64,000 nt of DNA from Roseimarinus sediminis (GCF_050433125.1 NZ_JBNPXV010000003.1:62001-126000), one strand, 5' to 3'. Positions 1 to 9,759 are shown, numbered from the stretch's first letter. Made by a program: numbers and translations. Notes: generated by a model from the letters alone, not told the origin.

Positions 1-186
1 CATTTAAATGTTATCAATAATTCGGGCAAATGTAATAAGTTATTTGAAAAATCAAAGGCATATTTTATCAGCTTTTAATGATTCAGAACCAGTCTTAACA
101 AAGGAAGTGCGCTCAAACTATTTTGAAATACGGAAGTAATTTCTAATTTTGAATCATTACAAATAACACAAAAGAAACAACTAACC

Positions 187-1008
187 ATGACCGACAATTT
201 TCTAATTGCCATTTTACTAACGGCATTTGCCGGGCTTTCGACCGGAATTGGAAGTTCCATTGCCTTTTTTGCCCGTCGTACCAATACCAAATTACTATCG
301 TACGTTCTGGGCTTTTCAGCAGGAGTGATGATTTATGTTTCTTTCGTGGAAATATTCCCGGCGGCGCTTGATGAATTTAGCAAAAACCTGAGTGAGCAAC
401 GGGCCCATGTTTTTACCATTGTTTCCTTTTTTGTGGGCATGCTGGTAATTGCCCTGATCGACAAACTGATCCCATCGGTGGAAAACCCGCACGAGGTCCG
501 CTCGGTCGAAGACATGGACAATACCAGTAAAGAAAAGCGTTTTAACCGCCTGTACCGCATGGGTATTATGACCGCATTGGCCGTAGCCATTCACAATTTC
601 CCCGAAGGAATTGCCACCTTCATGGCTGCGTTGAATGACCCCTCGGTTGGGATTGCCATTGCAGTGGCCATTGCCATCCACAACATACCCGAAGGAATTG
701 CGGTTTCGGTGCCCATTTATTACGCCACCGGAAGCCGGCGAAAAGCCTTTGTTTTATCCTTTCTTTCAGGCATTGCCGAACCAATTGGCGCCCTGTTGGC
801 TTATTGGCTCTTAATGCCTTTTCTGAACACCGGCAACTCCGGAATTATTATAGGTGCTGTTTTGGCCGCAGTGGCTGGAATTATGGTTTTCATCTCGCTC
901 GATGAATTATTGCCCACCGCCGAAGAATACGGCGAACACCACATTTCAATTTACGGCGTGGTAAGCGGCATGATCGTTATGGCACTCAGTCTGGTAATAC
1001 TGGCCTGA
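187..1008 (+). CDS. zupT: ZIP-family divalent metal transporter (ZupT-like)
   Basis: A 273-residue integral membrane protein of the ZIP family, which imports zinc and other divalent metals across the inner membrane. Two metal-site motifs are visible: HNFPEG at residues 136-141 and HNIPEG at 165-170, the signature pair of transmembrane helices 4 and 5 in ZupT. A hydrophilic loop (about residues 95-125) with acidic and His residues separates helices 3 and 4, and hydrophobic segments account for the usual eight helices. The length matches ZupT (about 260-270). The start is an ATG after an AT-rich leader without a Shine-Dalgarno sequence. It converges with the nth gene, the two stops lying 8 bp apart. 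The family is clear; the metal preference is inferred. Confidence 0.93.
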   Translation: MTDNFLIAILLTAFAGLSTGIGSSIAFFARRTNTKLLSYVLGFSAGVMIYVSFVEIFPAALDEFSKNLSEQRAHVFTIVSFFVGMLVIALIDKLIPSVENPHEVRSVEDMDNTSKEKRFNRLYRMGIMTALAVAIHNFPEGIATFMAALNDPSVGIAIAVAIAIHNIPEGIAVSVPIYYATGSRRKAFVLSFLSGIAEPIGALLAYWLLMPFLNTGNSGIIIGAVLAAVAGIMVFISLDELLPTAEEYGEHHISIYGVVSGMIVMALSLVILA

Positions 1009-1016
1009 TATAAGCA

Positions 1017-1667
1017 TCAGCTTTGAATGCCGTTTTCTTTTGCGAAATACCGACAGAAGGGCTTCAGTCCACATTGCTCACAAGCGGGTTTTCGGGCACG
1101 GCACACGTATCGACCATGCAAAATCAGCCAGTGATGTGCTTTTGGAACCAATGCCAGGGGAATATACTTCATCAGTTGTTCTTCGGTTTGCAGTGGTGTT
1201 TTAGCTTTCGTCGACAGACCAATGCGCTCAGCCACCCTGAATACATGGGTATCGACGGCCAGCGCAGGCTGATCGTAAACCACCGAGGCAATTACATTGG
1301 CTGTTTTTCGGCCAACACCCGGCAACTTCTGCAACTGAACAACATCCGACGGAACCACGCCTTCAAAATCGTCCGTTAGCATTTTCGCCATTCCAATCAG
1401 GTGTTTTGCTTTGTTGTTGGGGTACGAGCAACTGCGGATGTATTCAAACACCTCGTCGAAAGTTGCCTGCGCCAGCAGTTCGGCTGTGGGGAAACGCTCA
1501 AACAAGGGAGGCGTAAGCAGATTGACCCGTTTATCGGTGCATTGGGCCGATAAAATGACGGCCACCAGCAACTCATAGGCATTATCGTAATGTAGCTCGG
1601 TTTCGGCAACGGGCATGTTCTCTTCAAACCAGGCCAGCACCTTTTCAAATCGTTCTTTCTTTAACAT
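1017..1667 (-). CDS. nth: Endonuclease III (DNA glycosylase/AP lyase)
   Basis: This 216-residue enzyme removes oxidised pyrimidines and nicks abasic sites in base excision repair. It shows the helix-hairpin-helix LPGVGRKT (115-122) with catalytic Lys121, the catalytic Asp139 in the VDTHV motif, and the C-terminal [4Fe-4S] cluster cysteines C189, C196, C199 and C205 with the canonical C-x6-C-x2-C-x5-C spacing. The length is typical. Its start overlaps the end of tilS by 23 bp, so the two are probably co-transcribed and translationally coupled. Confidence 0.96.
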   Translation of the reverse strand: MLKKERFEKVLAWFEENMPVAETELHYDNAYELLVAVILSAQCTDKRVNLLTPPLFERFPTAELLAQATFDEVFEYIRSCSYPNNKAKHLIGMAKMLTDDFEGVVPSDVVQLQKLPGVGRKTANVIASVVYDQPALAVDTHVFRVAERIGLSTKAKTPLQTEEQLMKYIPLALVPKAHHWLILHGRYVCRARKPACEQCGLKPFCRYFAKENGIQS

Positions 1668-2997
1668 CTTCGCTAAATATTCTTTCTATACGCAAAACCC
1701 GCCGGGTTTGTGGTGTAATTTTGAAACGGTCGTCGATACGCTTCCCAATGATCCAGGCGACTTTATTATCGGATACCAGCAGCCAGGCTGCTTCTTTTTC
1801 GGGTATTGAATATTTTTCGTCAATGAAAAAGTCGCTCAGTTTTTTATAGCCTTCCATTCCCAGCGGACGAAAATACTCTCCCTGCTGCCACTTACGGATA
1901 AGCAGCGGAAAGCTCAGCCGGTCGTAATCGAGCACGGCAACATTCCGATCGGGCGGAATACGATAGGAAGTATCATAGTCTTCAACTGTAATACTAAGCC
2001 TTTCCGGGTTTTCGATCAGTCGATCACTTTCTTCGATGTAAAACAGACTCTGCTCCTCCCCTTGCCGACGCGTTATGATCAGTCGCTTTCGATCGACCAC
2101 CAGGCGATGCGTAGCAGAATAGAAGTTCCGTCCGGGTTCTCCTTTAAGTGCCTGTTCTATTTCGCCAATTACGGTTCCGTTAAAGAGGAAGGGACGCAGG
2201 AACTCAAACAGATAGGTCGAAAGCGGCTGAAATACTGTCAGCGCCTCCAGGTCGATCTCGATCCAATTTACCCTTTCCTGTACACACTTTCTCCGCGCTT
2301 CTTCAATTTTTTCAAGATACACCTTCTCTGCATCATTCAAATAGCCAATGGTTTGACTCACCTTGCTTCGGAAGGAGGGATTCAGTGTTTCGAAAAGCGG
2401 AAGCAGTTCATGACGAATCAGGTTTCTTTTGAAGCGGGTATCGTGATTCGACTGGTCGTAACGGCAAGTCAGCTGATGCTGTTCTGCATAGGCCTCCACG
2501 TCGCTTCGCGAGGCAAACAACAAGGGGCGGATTACTTTTCCGGCTTTAGGCTGAATGCCCGACAAGCCCCTGATTCCTGTTCCACGGCTAATGTTCAGCA
2601 AAAAGGTCTCAATGGCATCGTCGAGATGATGCCCTACGACTATCCAGTCGAAATCCAACTGAGTACGAAGTTCTTCAAACCACCGATAACGCAGTTCTCG
2701 TGCGGCCATTTCGATGGAAATTCCTTTTTCGGCAGCGTATTCTGTGGTGGCAAAGGAGTGAACAAAGCACTCATCTCCCATGTTGTCGGCAAGTTGCCTT
2801 ACAAAAGCCTCATCGTCCATCGAATCGTTGCCCCTCAGGTTGAAATTGCAGTGTGCAATCACAAAATGAGCACCCAGCCGCTTAAGCAAATGAGCCAGCA
2901 CCACTGAATCGATACCCCCGCTCACCCCCAAAATCAGGCGATGCGAAGGAACAAAAAGCTGCTGCTCTTCAAGATATGTTTTTAGTCGATTGTACAC
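1645..2997 (-). CDS. tilS: tRNA(Ile)-lysidine synthase
   Basis: TilS converts C34 of the CAU-anticodon tRNA-Ile to lysidine with ATP and lysine, which is essential for reading AUA codons. The PP-loop SGGIDS is at residues 26-31 near the N-terminus, followed by the HCNFNLRG and VGHHLDD segments typical of the N-type ATP pyrophosphatase domain. The C-terminal part carries the substrate-binding TilS domain (RKWQQGEYFRPLGM region). The 450-residue length fits the long bacterial form. It lies 15 bp downstream of pepT and overlaps nth by 23 bp, making a three-gene leftward unit. Confidence 0.96.
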   Translation of the reverse strand: MYNRLKTYLEEQQLFVPSHRLILGVSGGIDSVVLAHLLKRLGAHFVIAHCNFNLRGNDSMDDEAFVRQLADNMGDECFVHSFATTEYAAEKGISIEMAARELRYRWFEELRTQLDFDWIVVGHHLDDAIETFLLNISRGTGIRGLSGIQPKAGKVIRPLLFASRSDVEAYAEQHQLTCRYDQSNHDTRFKRNLIRHELLPLFETLNPSFRSKVSQTIGYLNDAEKVYLEKIEEARRKCVQERVNWIEIDLEALTVFQPLSTYLFEFLRPFLFNGTVIGEIEQALKGEPGRNFYSATHRLVVDRKRLIITRRQGEEQSLFYIEESDRLIENPERLSITVEDYDTSYRIPPDRNVAVLDYDRLSFPLLIRKWQQGEYFRPLGMEGYKKLSDFFIDEKYSIPEKEAAWLLVSDNKVAWIIGKRIDDRFKITPQTRRVLRIERIFSEDVKERTI

Positions 2998-3012
2998 CGT
3001 TTGTGTTCTGGT

Positions 3013-4248
3013 CTATTTTTCAATATCCTGTACTTTTTCAACAATCTTCAGAATTACCTCCACTGCTTTTTCCATCGACTGAACAGGTACAAATTCATAT
3101 TTTCCGTGGAAATTATGCCCACCGGCAAAAACATTCGGACAGGGCAAGCCCATATACGACAGCCGGGCTCCGTCGGTTCCGCCCCTGATGGCCTTTTTAA
3201 TGGGAGTAATGCCACATTCCTTCATGGCTTGTTCAGCAATGTCGACCACATACATCACGGGTTTGATTTTTTCAAGCATGTTGTAATACTGATCCTTCAT
3301 GCTCAGCTCTACAGTTCCTTCTCCATATTGTAAGTTGAGGTGATCAACAATGGCAGTAAACAGTTTTTTACGCTGCTCAAACAAATCGCGGTTATGGTCG
3401 CGGATAATGAATTCGAGGGTGCTTTCCTCCACCACGCCCTTCATCTCCATCAGGTGATAAAAACCTTCAAAACCTTCGGTGTGCTGCGGAACCTCCTGGG
3501 CCGGTAACATATTGAGCAACTGTTGTGCGATGAGCATAGAATTTTTCATCTTGTTCTTAGCAAAACCCGGATGCACGATTCTTCCGTTGATCTTAACGAA
3601 AGCGCTGGCTGCATTGAAGTTTTCATATTCGAGCTCTCCCAGTTCTCCTCCGTCGAGGGTGTAGGCGAAATCGGCTGCAAACTTCTCGACATCGAAGAAA
3701 TCGGCTCCCTGCCCTATTTCCTCGTCGGGAGTAAAACCTACGCGAAGTTCCCCGTGAGGGATTTCGGGGTGCTGAACAAGGTATTCCATGGCTGTTACAA
3801 TCTCAGCCAGACCCGCTTTATCATCGGCACTCAACAAGGTAGTTCCATCGGTGGTAATCAGTGTTTGTCCCTTGTATTTCAAAAGCTCGGGGAAAACTTC
3901 CGGATCGAGTTCAATGCCTTTTTCCTTATTCAGCACAATTTTGTCACCCTGGTAGTTCCCGACAAACTGAGGATTGATGTTGGTTCCTGAAAAATCGGGA
4001 CTGCTGTCAACATGGGCAACAAAGCCCACCACCGGTACTTTCTTATCAATGTTCGATGGAAGTGTTGCCATCACGTAGGCTTTTTCATCGACCGAAACAT
4101 TGCTTAAGCCAATCTGCTTCAGCTCTTCTGCCAATGCTTTCGAAAACTCAAGCTGGGTGGCAGTACTGGGATGCAAGCCGCTTTTAGGGTCCGAAGTGGT
4201 TTCTACCCTGATGTATCTTAAAAAACGTTCGACTACTGATGGTATCAT
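3013..4248 (-). CDS. pepT: Peptidase T (tripeptide aminopeptidase)
   Basis: A cytoplasmic M20B zinc peptidase that removes N-terminal residues from tripeptides. Visible motifs are HVDSSPD (His79 and Asp81, zinc ligand and catalytic-loop residues), SADDKAG (bridging Asp), and PDEEIGQGA with the general-base Glu. The C-terminal FAGGHNFHGKYEFVP carries the last metal-binding His. The length of 411 matches E. coli PepT closely. It is the first gene of the pepT-tilS-nth run. No clear promoter match was found just upstream. Confidence 0.96.
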   Translation of the reverse strand: MIPSVVERFLRYIRVETTSDPKSGLHPSTATQLEFSKALAEELKQIGLSNVSVDEKAYVMATLPSNIDKKVPVVGFVAHVDSSPDFSGTNINPQFVGNYQGDKIVLNKEKGIELDPEVFPELLKYKGQTLITTDGTTLLSADDKAGLAEIVTAMEYLVQHPEIPHGELRVGFTPDEEIGQGADFFDVEKFAADFAYTLDGGELGELEYENFNAASAFVKINGRIVHPGFAKNKMKNSMLIAQQLLNMLPAQEVPQHTEGFEGFYHLMEMKGVVEESTLEFIIRDHNRDLFEQRKKLFTAIVDHLNLQYGEGTVELSMKDQYYNMLEKIKPVMYVVDIAEQAMKECGITPIKKAIRGGTDGARLSYMGLPCPNVFAGGHNFHGKYEFVPVQSMEKAVEVILKIVEKVQDIEK

Positions 4249-4418
4249 TTTATTCTTATTTTATGTTTGATCAATACAAATTAAAGGAATCGCCGGCAAT
4301 AAAAAAATGATCTTTTTTTAATCTTTATCGAACAATATGGATTGCTATTGTTTTATGTTATGAATGCATTTCATCAATTTTAAGTTTAGGTGATTTCGTA
4401 TGGACTCTGCTCCAAAAA

Positions 4419-4450
4419 TTGGACGAACCATGCTCCTTTTTCTATATTTG
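4419..4450 (+). promoter_or_regulatory. Bacteroidota-type promoter upstream of the 1157-aa gene
   Basis: A TTG at 4419-4421 is followed after 21 bp by TATATTTG at 4443-4450, matching the -33 TTTG / -7 TAnnTTTG pattern of Bacteroidota housekeeping promoters. The start codon is 28 bp further on, so the leader would be short. The match is by eye only. Confidence 0.55.
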
Positions 4451-4478
4451 ACCGTGTTACACTTTAAATCAAATTAAC

Positions 4479-7400
4479 ATGACAGTGAAAAAAACTTTTG
4501 GCGTTGGTATTGATTCTGAAAAAGATATTGTTAACAACAAGAAGCTGATTCAATACATTAATTTGAAGCTGGCCTCGCTGGGTTATCCTTATTACAAGGA
4601 CGAAAGAACAGCACAGTTTCTTGAGATCGCTTCACCGTTGCTTGACAATTTCAGGGAGAAATCGAGAATATTGTCAACGCATTTGACACCGATCGGACAA
4701 AGGATTCAGAATTTCATCGATGATTTTCTGAATGAGGTTCCGGGTGAGAAAAACAATGCACTGCCACAGCATACGCTGGTTCTCGACACCCACGGACTGG
4801 CCCGCAGACTATCGTTGCCTCCCGATGCCGATATTTACGAAACCGACATTGTAAGGAGCTATCGGACCGCACAGGGAATCCTGCATAATCCCAAAGAAGA
4901 TAAACGTACCACCAAGGGAGTTTTTCACATTTGTGAAGGAGGGCTTCCCATACCCGACGACAAGAAAGCTGTACCAAAAGTAACCTTTGCAAAATTGCTC
5001 GAGGCGGCTTTTAATCCCCCACGAGATCTGATGCGTTTACCTTACACTGCCTCCCAGAAAGATAAGGCAGAGTTGTTTGTAAGCTTGATGTTACGCCCGG
5101 TTGTGGTGCCTGAGGTGCCCGGTGTCATGAAAGAAAAATCGATGGAGATCCGTTTTTTTGCTCCCGGTAATCTGGTATGTAATCTCGATTTTGTTGAATC
5201 CATCTTCGGCAATGCGGGTGATCCTGATTTACCCGAAAACGATGCAGCCCTCGATGCTGAAAGCTGGACAGGCCACACCGGCTGTGTCATTCTGGCTACT
5301 CATCTTATCCATCTTAAAAAGAAAGATCTGGGCCTTCCCCACTATGACGATGCCACTGAACGTCAACGCAGGGATGGCATGTGCTGGAAACATGAAGATG
5401 AAAAATACAACGATGGTGGCGCCTTCAAAATTACAGCCCGCGACGAGCGGGGTGTTGTAATCACCATTATCGCCGACAACTACTTCGGATACTGCAAAAA
5501 AGAAGTAAAAACACAAATCAGCTACTCGGCCAACCTTTTTGGTCTGGCCGAAGAAGAGCATGCAGGTGGTGCCCTGGCTTTCCCAAGTTACGACCTGGGC
5601 GAACGCTTCCAGCACGACAGCCACTCGCTAACGCCCAATACTTCGTTCAAAGAGGTATTGCAGCTCTACTCCTACCTGATGGATGTTCAGCCAGAAGGTT
5701 ACGGAATCGACAAGAATTATCCCAACATCATCTATGTTCCCGAAAATGCGCAGTTTAATCTGTTCGAGCAATCGGTAACATGGACCAAAAACGATGAGCA
5801 ACATTCCATTAAACTGCTGCCTCAGAACTACTATGTTCTGCCCTCGGGTTACCGCATTCAAATGAAAAAACGACTGAACGGCAGCATGTGGCACCTGGTT
5901 GGAACAGTAGGTGAAGGTACTTTCTGCCACAAACCCTGCACCGTATCGGGCGGAGGAAAATCAGAAATTTCCAAATCGATACTCGATGCCATGATTCAGG
6001 GCTCAGTAATTGTTTCCGATTTACAAAAAGACCTCGATGCTGTTGAAGAAATCATTACAAAAGACTTTTCAAAGCGATTCAAGGTTACTCCCGATTACAA
6101 AAATACTTCTTCAAGAAAAATTCTTGATTCATCACGTTCACTGGGTTCAGTGATTAAACTCCTGACACCCGATGAAGAATACACCGACGAATACAACGAA
6201 TGGCTGAATTCAATACCTCAGCGGATCAAGGACATCATTTACATTGTTAAAAGAAGGTATCACGTAGAAATGGGACAGCATTGGCGCGACTATTTCTCGG
6301 TTGACAAAGTGAATGGCTTGCCAGGAAATGAACTGAAATTCAACGGACGCAAACTGATTTCGAACTACCTCAGGGTAGGTCACGACCAGGACAATTCATG
6401 GCGGATCTTCCAGCTTCGTCAGGATTATTATGCAGCACAGAAGGTACAAACCGAAGATGATATTTCTGCCTCCATCGTACTGCCGGCCAATCAGCTGGAA
6501 AACCTGAGCAATAAATACAAAAATCCAAGTGTTAAGTTGCTTACCAATTGCGAGTCGCGCTTATTCCAGCGCCCCGACGACTGTGTGGTGAAAGGCTACG
6601 ACAAGCAGGCTGAAAAAGATTTATCGACAGCTCCGGCTTTTCTTTCAAATTTTGAACCGCTCACACGCGATCAGGTTCGCGAAATCAAGGAAGACACCAT
6701 TGGTTTTGATCTATACACCCAGCCTGTAAAAGACCTGATCAACAACTTCCTTGAAAGTGAAAGGCCTGAATACCTGGTGATCCCGTCGGAACCACGACTG
6801 GTTAACGGGGTGCCCTCGGCCAATCCGCGTTACCTTCAGGTACGTCCCGATTTGGTCAATCCGATCGATCGTTACCTGGCTGAAACCAGCACCCGTTTTG
6901 CACGCAAGGTACCCATGAACAAACCACTCTATCTGCCAGTCAATTCAGTTCTTCCCGGACGCAGAAACAACCCTGCCGAAAAGAAAAACAATGTACCACC
7001 GCTGGCCATCTACAACCCGATCCACTATCAGGAATTGCCAGAGTTGTTCATCGACTTTATATGCAGCGTAACAGGTAAATCACCATCAACCACCGGATTT
7101 GGATCAGAAGGAGCACTCACCAAGGGGCCTTTCAACAACCTCAGGGTATCGGCGGACCTGAACAACGCCCTTCTGTCATACATCCTCACCGATTATAAAC
7201 CATTTTCATCGGCTGCCGGATACATTGGGCCAAAATACAAGGTCGATCATGACATCAGCCTTTTAATGCCTGAACTGATCTCGCGGATGACTGTTGAGGA
7301 ACGTGAACCACAATTCCTGATCGAAAATGGCTATCTCGAAAAGGTGGAAAATTTTGAGCATGAAGGAAATAAAGTTGAAGCAAGTTTACTGGGATATCGC

Positions 7401-7952
7401 ATTACCCTTAAGTTTGTTCATCATTTCATGGGCCGGATCTTCAGCAATCCGAATGCTGTGTTTAGTCAGGAAATGCTGAAACCCGAACTACAGGACATGG
7501 AAACCTTTGTGGCTTCGATGCAAAACCTCACCATCACCCAAAAGCGCGTAGCCGAAGGTATGATGAAGGATGGCACTTACGAAACCCTTTGCCCTCCGCT
7601 TAAGGCGCTGGTTAAGATCATGATCGACGGCAATTATGAAGGCAAGGACCGCAAGCATCCGGATATCAGAAATATGTTCACCCGTGACTATGTTCTGAAC
7701 AGTGAATGGTACAAGCAGCGCTTAATTGAAAAGCAGAGGAAAGAAATTGCCTTCTGGAAAGCCGACGTGGCCTATCTTGAAAAAGTATTGAAGATGGAAA
7801 ACTACCGGGAAGCAGCCGAGCGGCTGAATCTTGTCAAAAAGCTCCAGGAAGCAAATGACAACCTTGCCAGGGTTCAAAAACCAGCCTATCTCAAATCGTT
7901 AGAGGGAACGCTGGGTGCCGACCCAATGCAGGAATTAAAAAGCGATAAATAA
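4479..7952 (+). CDS. Probable PPi-type phosphoenolpyruvate carboxykinase (large PEPCK-like protein)
   Basis: A soluble 1157-residue protein with no signal peptide or membrane segment. The length and general character match the PPi-dependent PEP carboxykinases known from Entamoeba and Propionibacterium, which interconvert oxaloacetate plus PPi with PEP, CO2 and phosphate; this assignment is from memory of the family. What is directly visible is a P-loop-like segment SGGGKS (residues 490-495) preceded by HKPC, a Gly-rich GSEGALTKGPFNN stretch near residue 875, and a charged C-terminal helix (about 1085-1140). It stands alone with its own promoter and a strong terminator, as expected for a monocistronic central-metabolism gene. 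Alternative: an uncharacterised kinase-like protein. Confidence 0.5.
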   Translation: MTVKKTFGVGIDSEKDIVNNKKLIQYINLKLASLGYPYYKDERTAQFLEIASPLLDNFREKSRILSTHLTPIGQRIQNFIDDFLNEVPGEKNNALPQHTLVLDTHGLARRLSLPPDADIYETDIVRSYRTAQGILHNPKEDKRTTKGVFHICEGGLPIPDDKKAVPKVTFAKLLEAAFNPPRDLMRLPYTASQKDKAELFVSLMLRPVVVPEVPGVMKEKSMEIRFFAPGNLVCNLDFVESIFGNAGDPDLPENDAALDAESWTGHTGCVILATHLIHLKKKDLGLPHYDDATERQRRDGMCWKHEDEKYNDGGAFKITARDERGVVITIIADNYFGYCKKEVKTQISYSANLFGLAEEEHAGGALAFPSYDLGERFQHDSHSLTPNTSFKEVLQLYSYLMDVQPEGYGIDKNYPNIIYVPENAQFNLFEQSVTWTKNDEQHSIKLLPQNYYVLPSGYRIQMKKRLNGSMWHLVGTVGEGTFCHKPCTVSGGGKSEISKSILDAMIQGSVIVSDLQKDLDAVEEIITKDFSKRFKVTPDYKNTSSRKILDSSRSLGSVIKLLTPDEEYTDEYNEWLNSIPQRIKDIIYIVKRRYHVEMGQHWRDYFSVDKVNGLPGNELKFNGRKLISNYLRVGHDQDNSWRIFQLRQDYYAAQKVQTEDDISASIVLPANQLENLSNKYKNPSVKLLTNCESRLFQRPDDCVVKGYDKQAEKDLSTAPAFLSNFEPLTRDQVREIKEDTIGFDLYTQPVKDLINNFLESERPEYLVIPSEPRLVNGVPSANPRYLQVRPDLVNPIDRYLAETSTRFARKVPMNKPLYLPVNSVLPGRRNNPAEKKNNVPPLAIYNPIHYQELPELFIDFICSVTGKSPSTTGFGSEGALTKGPFNNLRVSADLNNALLSYILTDYKPFSSAAGYIGPKYKVDHDISLLMPELISRMTVEEREPQFLIENGYLEKVENFEHEGNKVEASLLGYRITLKFVHHFMGRIFSNPNAVFSQEMLKPELQDMETFVASMQNLTITQKRVAEGMMKDGTYETLCPPLKALVKIMIDGNYEGKDRKHPDIRNMFTRDYVLNSEWYKQRLIEKQRKEIAFWKADVAYLEKVLKMENYREAAERLNLVKKLQEANDNLARVQKPAYLKSLEGTLGADPMQELKSDK

Positions 7953-7974
7953 TAAGCTTACTAAAATAATGAAC

Positions 7975-8008
7975 AAACAGCCGGGGCACTCATCCCGGCT
8001 GTTTTTTT
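7975..8008 (+). terminator. Rho-independent terminator of the PEPCK-like gene
   Basis: An 11-bp stem AAACAGCCGGG / CCCGGCTGTTT with a 7-nt loop runs directly into a run of seven T. It starts about 20 bp after the stop codon at 7952. Confidence 0.9.
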
Positions 8009-8054
8009 GAAACACCATTTAGTTTTGAACATTATTTCACGAAAACAACAATTA

Positions 8055-8087
8055 TTTGTGAAATTAGCAACTGAAAATTTATATTTG
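8055..8087 (+). promoter_or_regulatory. Promoter of tRNA-Pro
   Basis: TTTG at 8055-8058, a 21-bp spacer and TATATTTG at 8080-8087 match the Bacteroidota -33/-7 consensus. The tRNA begins 20 bp after the -7 box, as expected for a stable RNA gene with a short 5' leader. Confidence 0.7.
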
Positions 8088-8107
8088 CATCATCATTTAA
8101 AATTGTT

Positions 8108-8184
<77 letters not shown>

Positions 8185-8193
8185 ATCAAAATA

Positions 8194-8220
8194 AACCTTT
8201 CTGCTGTAAGCAGGGAGGTT
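8194..8220 (+). terminator. Hairpin terminator after tRNA-Pro (first copy)
   Basis: AACCTTTCTGCT pairs with AGCAGGGAGGTT across a 3-nt GTA loop, a 12-bp stem with two G-U pairs. The T-run after it is weak (TTTGTGTTTT) compared with the second copy at 8368. Confidence 0.7.
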
Positions 8221-8367
8221 TGTGTTTTATGGAGGCTAAGCGAAGCTTAAAGCCGCAATAAAATACAAAACCGAAGTGAGCGAAGCGAACAGGGTTATTT
8301 TTTTGATTCACCTCCCCCCCTTTGGATTCATCGTCAGATAATTCCTGTCACCCCGACAATCAAAATA

Positions 8368-8398
8368 AACCTTTCTGCTGTAAGCAGGGAGGTTTTTT
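8368..8398 (+). terminator. Second copy of the terminator hairpin
   Basis: The same 12-bp stem with GTA loop as at 8194-8220, here followed by six T, so it looks like the more efficient terminator of the pair. Confidence 0.75.
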
Positions 8399-8588
8399 AA
8401 TTGAATACCCCCCTTTGGATTTATTGCCGGGTAAGTCCTGTCACCAAACTTCCAATTAGCTGATATGACGGAAATGCTATGCTAGATCAACAAATTATTA
8501 AACTGCATTTACCCGCTTCAAAAGCCATTTCACAATTGGCTTAATTGGTTAATTTCGCGCCCTCAAATTCAACTAACAAAACACATCA

Positions 8589-9155
8589 ATGAGTACACAG
8601 AAATTAGGAAATCCGGCGGTAGTGGGCCTTGCCGGTTTTGGTTTAAGCACATTGCTTTTGCAGATTCACAACATTGGCTTAATGGGTATTGGCCCGGTAT
8701 TATCGATGGGACTTATTTTTGGAGGTCTGGCCCAAATGATTGCCGGTTTTATGGAACAAAAAGCAGGCAATAACTTTGGTTTTAGTGCCTTTGTTGCCTA
8801 TGGTTCATTCTGGATCGGACTTGCCATAATTTGGTTACTTAACCATTTTAATGTTTATTCTGCTTCGCACTCCGATGTGGGCTGGTATCTTGTGGCATGG
8901 ACGCTTTATACCGCAATTCTTACCATCGCTTCTTTATATATTCACCGCGCCATGGCAATTACCTTTATCCTTCTTGAAGTTGGTTTTATTTTGTTGGTCA
9001 TCGGGCATTTTGGATTTCCGAAAATGAATGTTGTTGCCGGTTATGAATTAATTTTGTGTGCCTTGTCAGCATGGTATATGATGGCAGCCATTATCATCAA
9101 CGATTTAGCTGGTAAAATCGTTCTGCCGTTGGGGACACCAATTATTAAGAAATAA
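8589..9155 (+). CDS. satP: Acetate/succinate uptake transporter (GPR1/FUN34/YaaH family)
   Basis: A 188-residue inner-membrane protein with six hydrophobic segments and the family signature near the N-terminus (NPAVVGLAGF, residues 8-17), close to the NPAPLGL motif of SatP/YaaH. These proteins take up acetate, and sometimes succinate, with protons. The length equals that of E. coli SatP (188). It is a single gene between the tRNA-Pro repeats and a small secreted protein. An ADP-forming acyl-CoA synthetase at 55.8-57.9 kb could use the acetate, though the genes are far apart. Confidence 0.93.
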   Translation: MSTQKLGNPAVVGLAGFGLSTLLLQIHNIGLMGIGPVLSMGLIFGGLAQMIAGFMEQKAGNNFGFSAFVAYGSFWIGLAIIWLLNHFNVYSASHSDVGWYLVAWTLYTAILTIASLYIHRAMAITFILLEVGFILLVIGHFGFPKMNVVAGYELILCALSAWYMMAAIIINDLAGKIVLPLGTPIIKK

Positions 9156-9243
9156 ATATTTATATTTACTGGCAATCAGAATGTTTATCATTCATTATAG
9201 TGTTTACAAATTCTTCAAGCTATATAACCTTAAACATTGAATT

Positions 9244-9708
9244 ATGAAAACATTTTACATCCTGCTTTGTCTGCTTCTTAGCGGAATGCTTGCCAGTGCA
9301 CAAAGTAACTTTTCTGGTACCTGGTCCCTGTCGAAAGACAAAAGTAAACTGAATGCCGAATACAGCATGGCTCCTTTTAAACTGGTAGTTCAACAAAACG
9401 ATCAAGTTTTAAAAGTAGAGCGGCATTCGAGTTTCCAGGGAAACAATTTCACCACAAGCAGCGAATATGCCTTGGATGGAAGCGAAAGCATTAACGAAGG
9501 CTGGCAAAACATGAAAATCAAATCGACCTGTCAGTGGAATGAAGCAAAAAAAATACTGACCATTCAATCAGTCTTCCCAACGCAGGATGGATCGGAAGTT
9601 AAGGTCAGCGAGAACTACTCACTGGTCAACAACGAGTTTACCATTCATTCAAAGGCCTCCTCGTCGTGGGGCAATTTTGAAGAAACCTGGGTTTATGAAA
9701 AAGAGTGA
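9244..9708 (+). CDS. Small secreted protein of unknown function (lipocalin-like beta-rich)
   Basis: A 154-residue protein with a signal peptide (residues 1-19, cleavage after ASA). The mature part begins NFSGTW, a phrase common at the start of lipocalin-like or calycin-type secreted proteins, and continues as alternating polar and hydrophobic beta strands. It has no cysteines apart from one in the signal peptide and one mid-chain, and no catalytic motif. It is monocistronic, with its own terminator 18 bp after the stop. A calycin-like fold is a guess from the FSGTW motif; the ligand is unknown. Confidence 0.8.
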   Translation: MKTFYILLCLLLSGMLASAQSNFSGTWSLSKDKSKLNAEYSMAPFKLVVQQNDQVLKVERHSSFQGNNFTTSSEYALDGSESINEGWQNMKIKSTCQWNEAKKILTIQSVFPTQDGSEVKVSENYSLVNNEFTIHSKASSSWGNFEETWVYEKE

Positions 9709-9726
9709 ACACAGTTGAATCGATTT

Positions 9727-9759
9727 AAAAGGAAGTTCCATCGGGGCTTCCTTTTTTTT
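9727..9759 (+). terminator. Rho-independent terminator after the small secreted protein
   Basis: AAAAGGAAG (9727-9735) pairs with CTTCCTTTT (9747-9755) around an 11-nt loop and runs on into more T residues. Confidence 0.85.

Noticed and set aside
2062..2907. An antisense + strand frame over tilS (281 codons).
   Set aside because: tilS on the minus strand has clear PP-loop motifs; the opposite frame has none.
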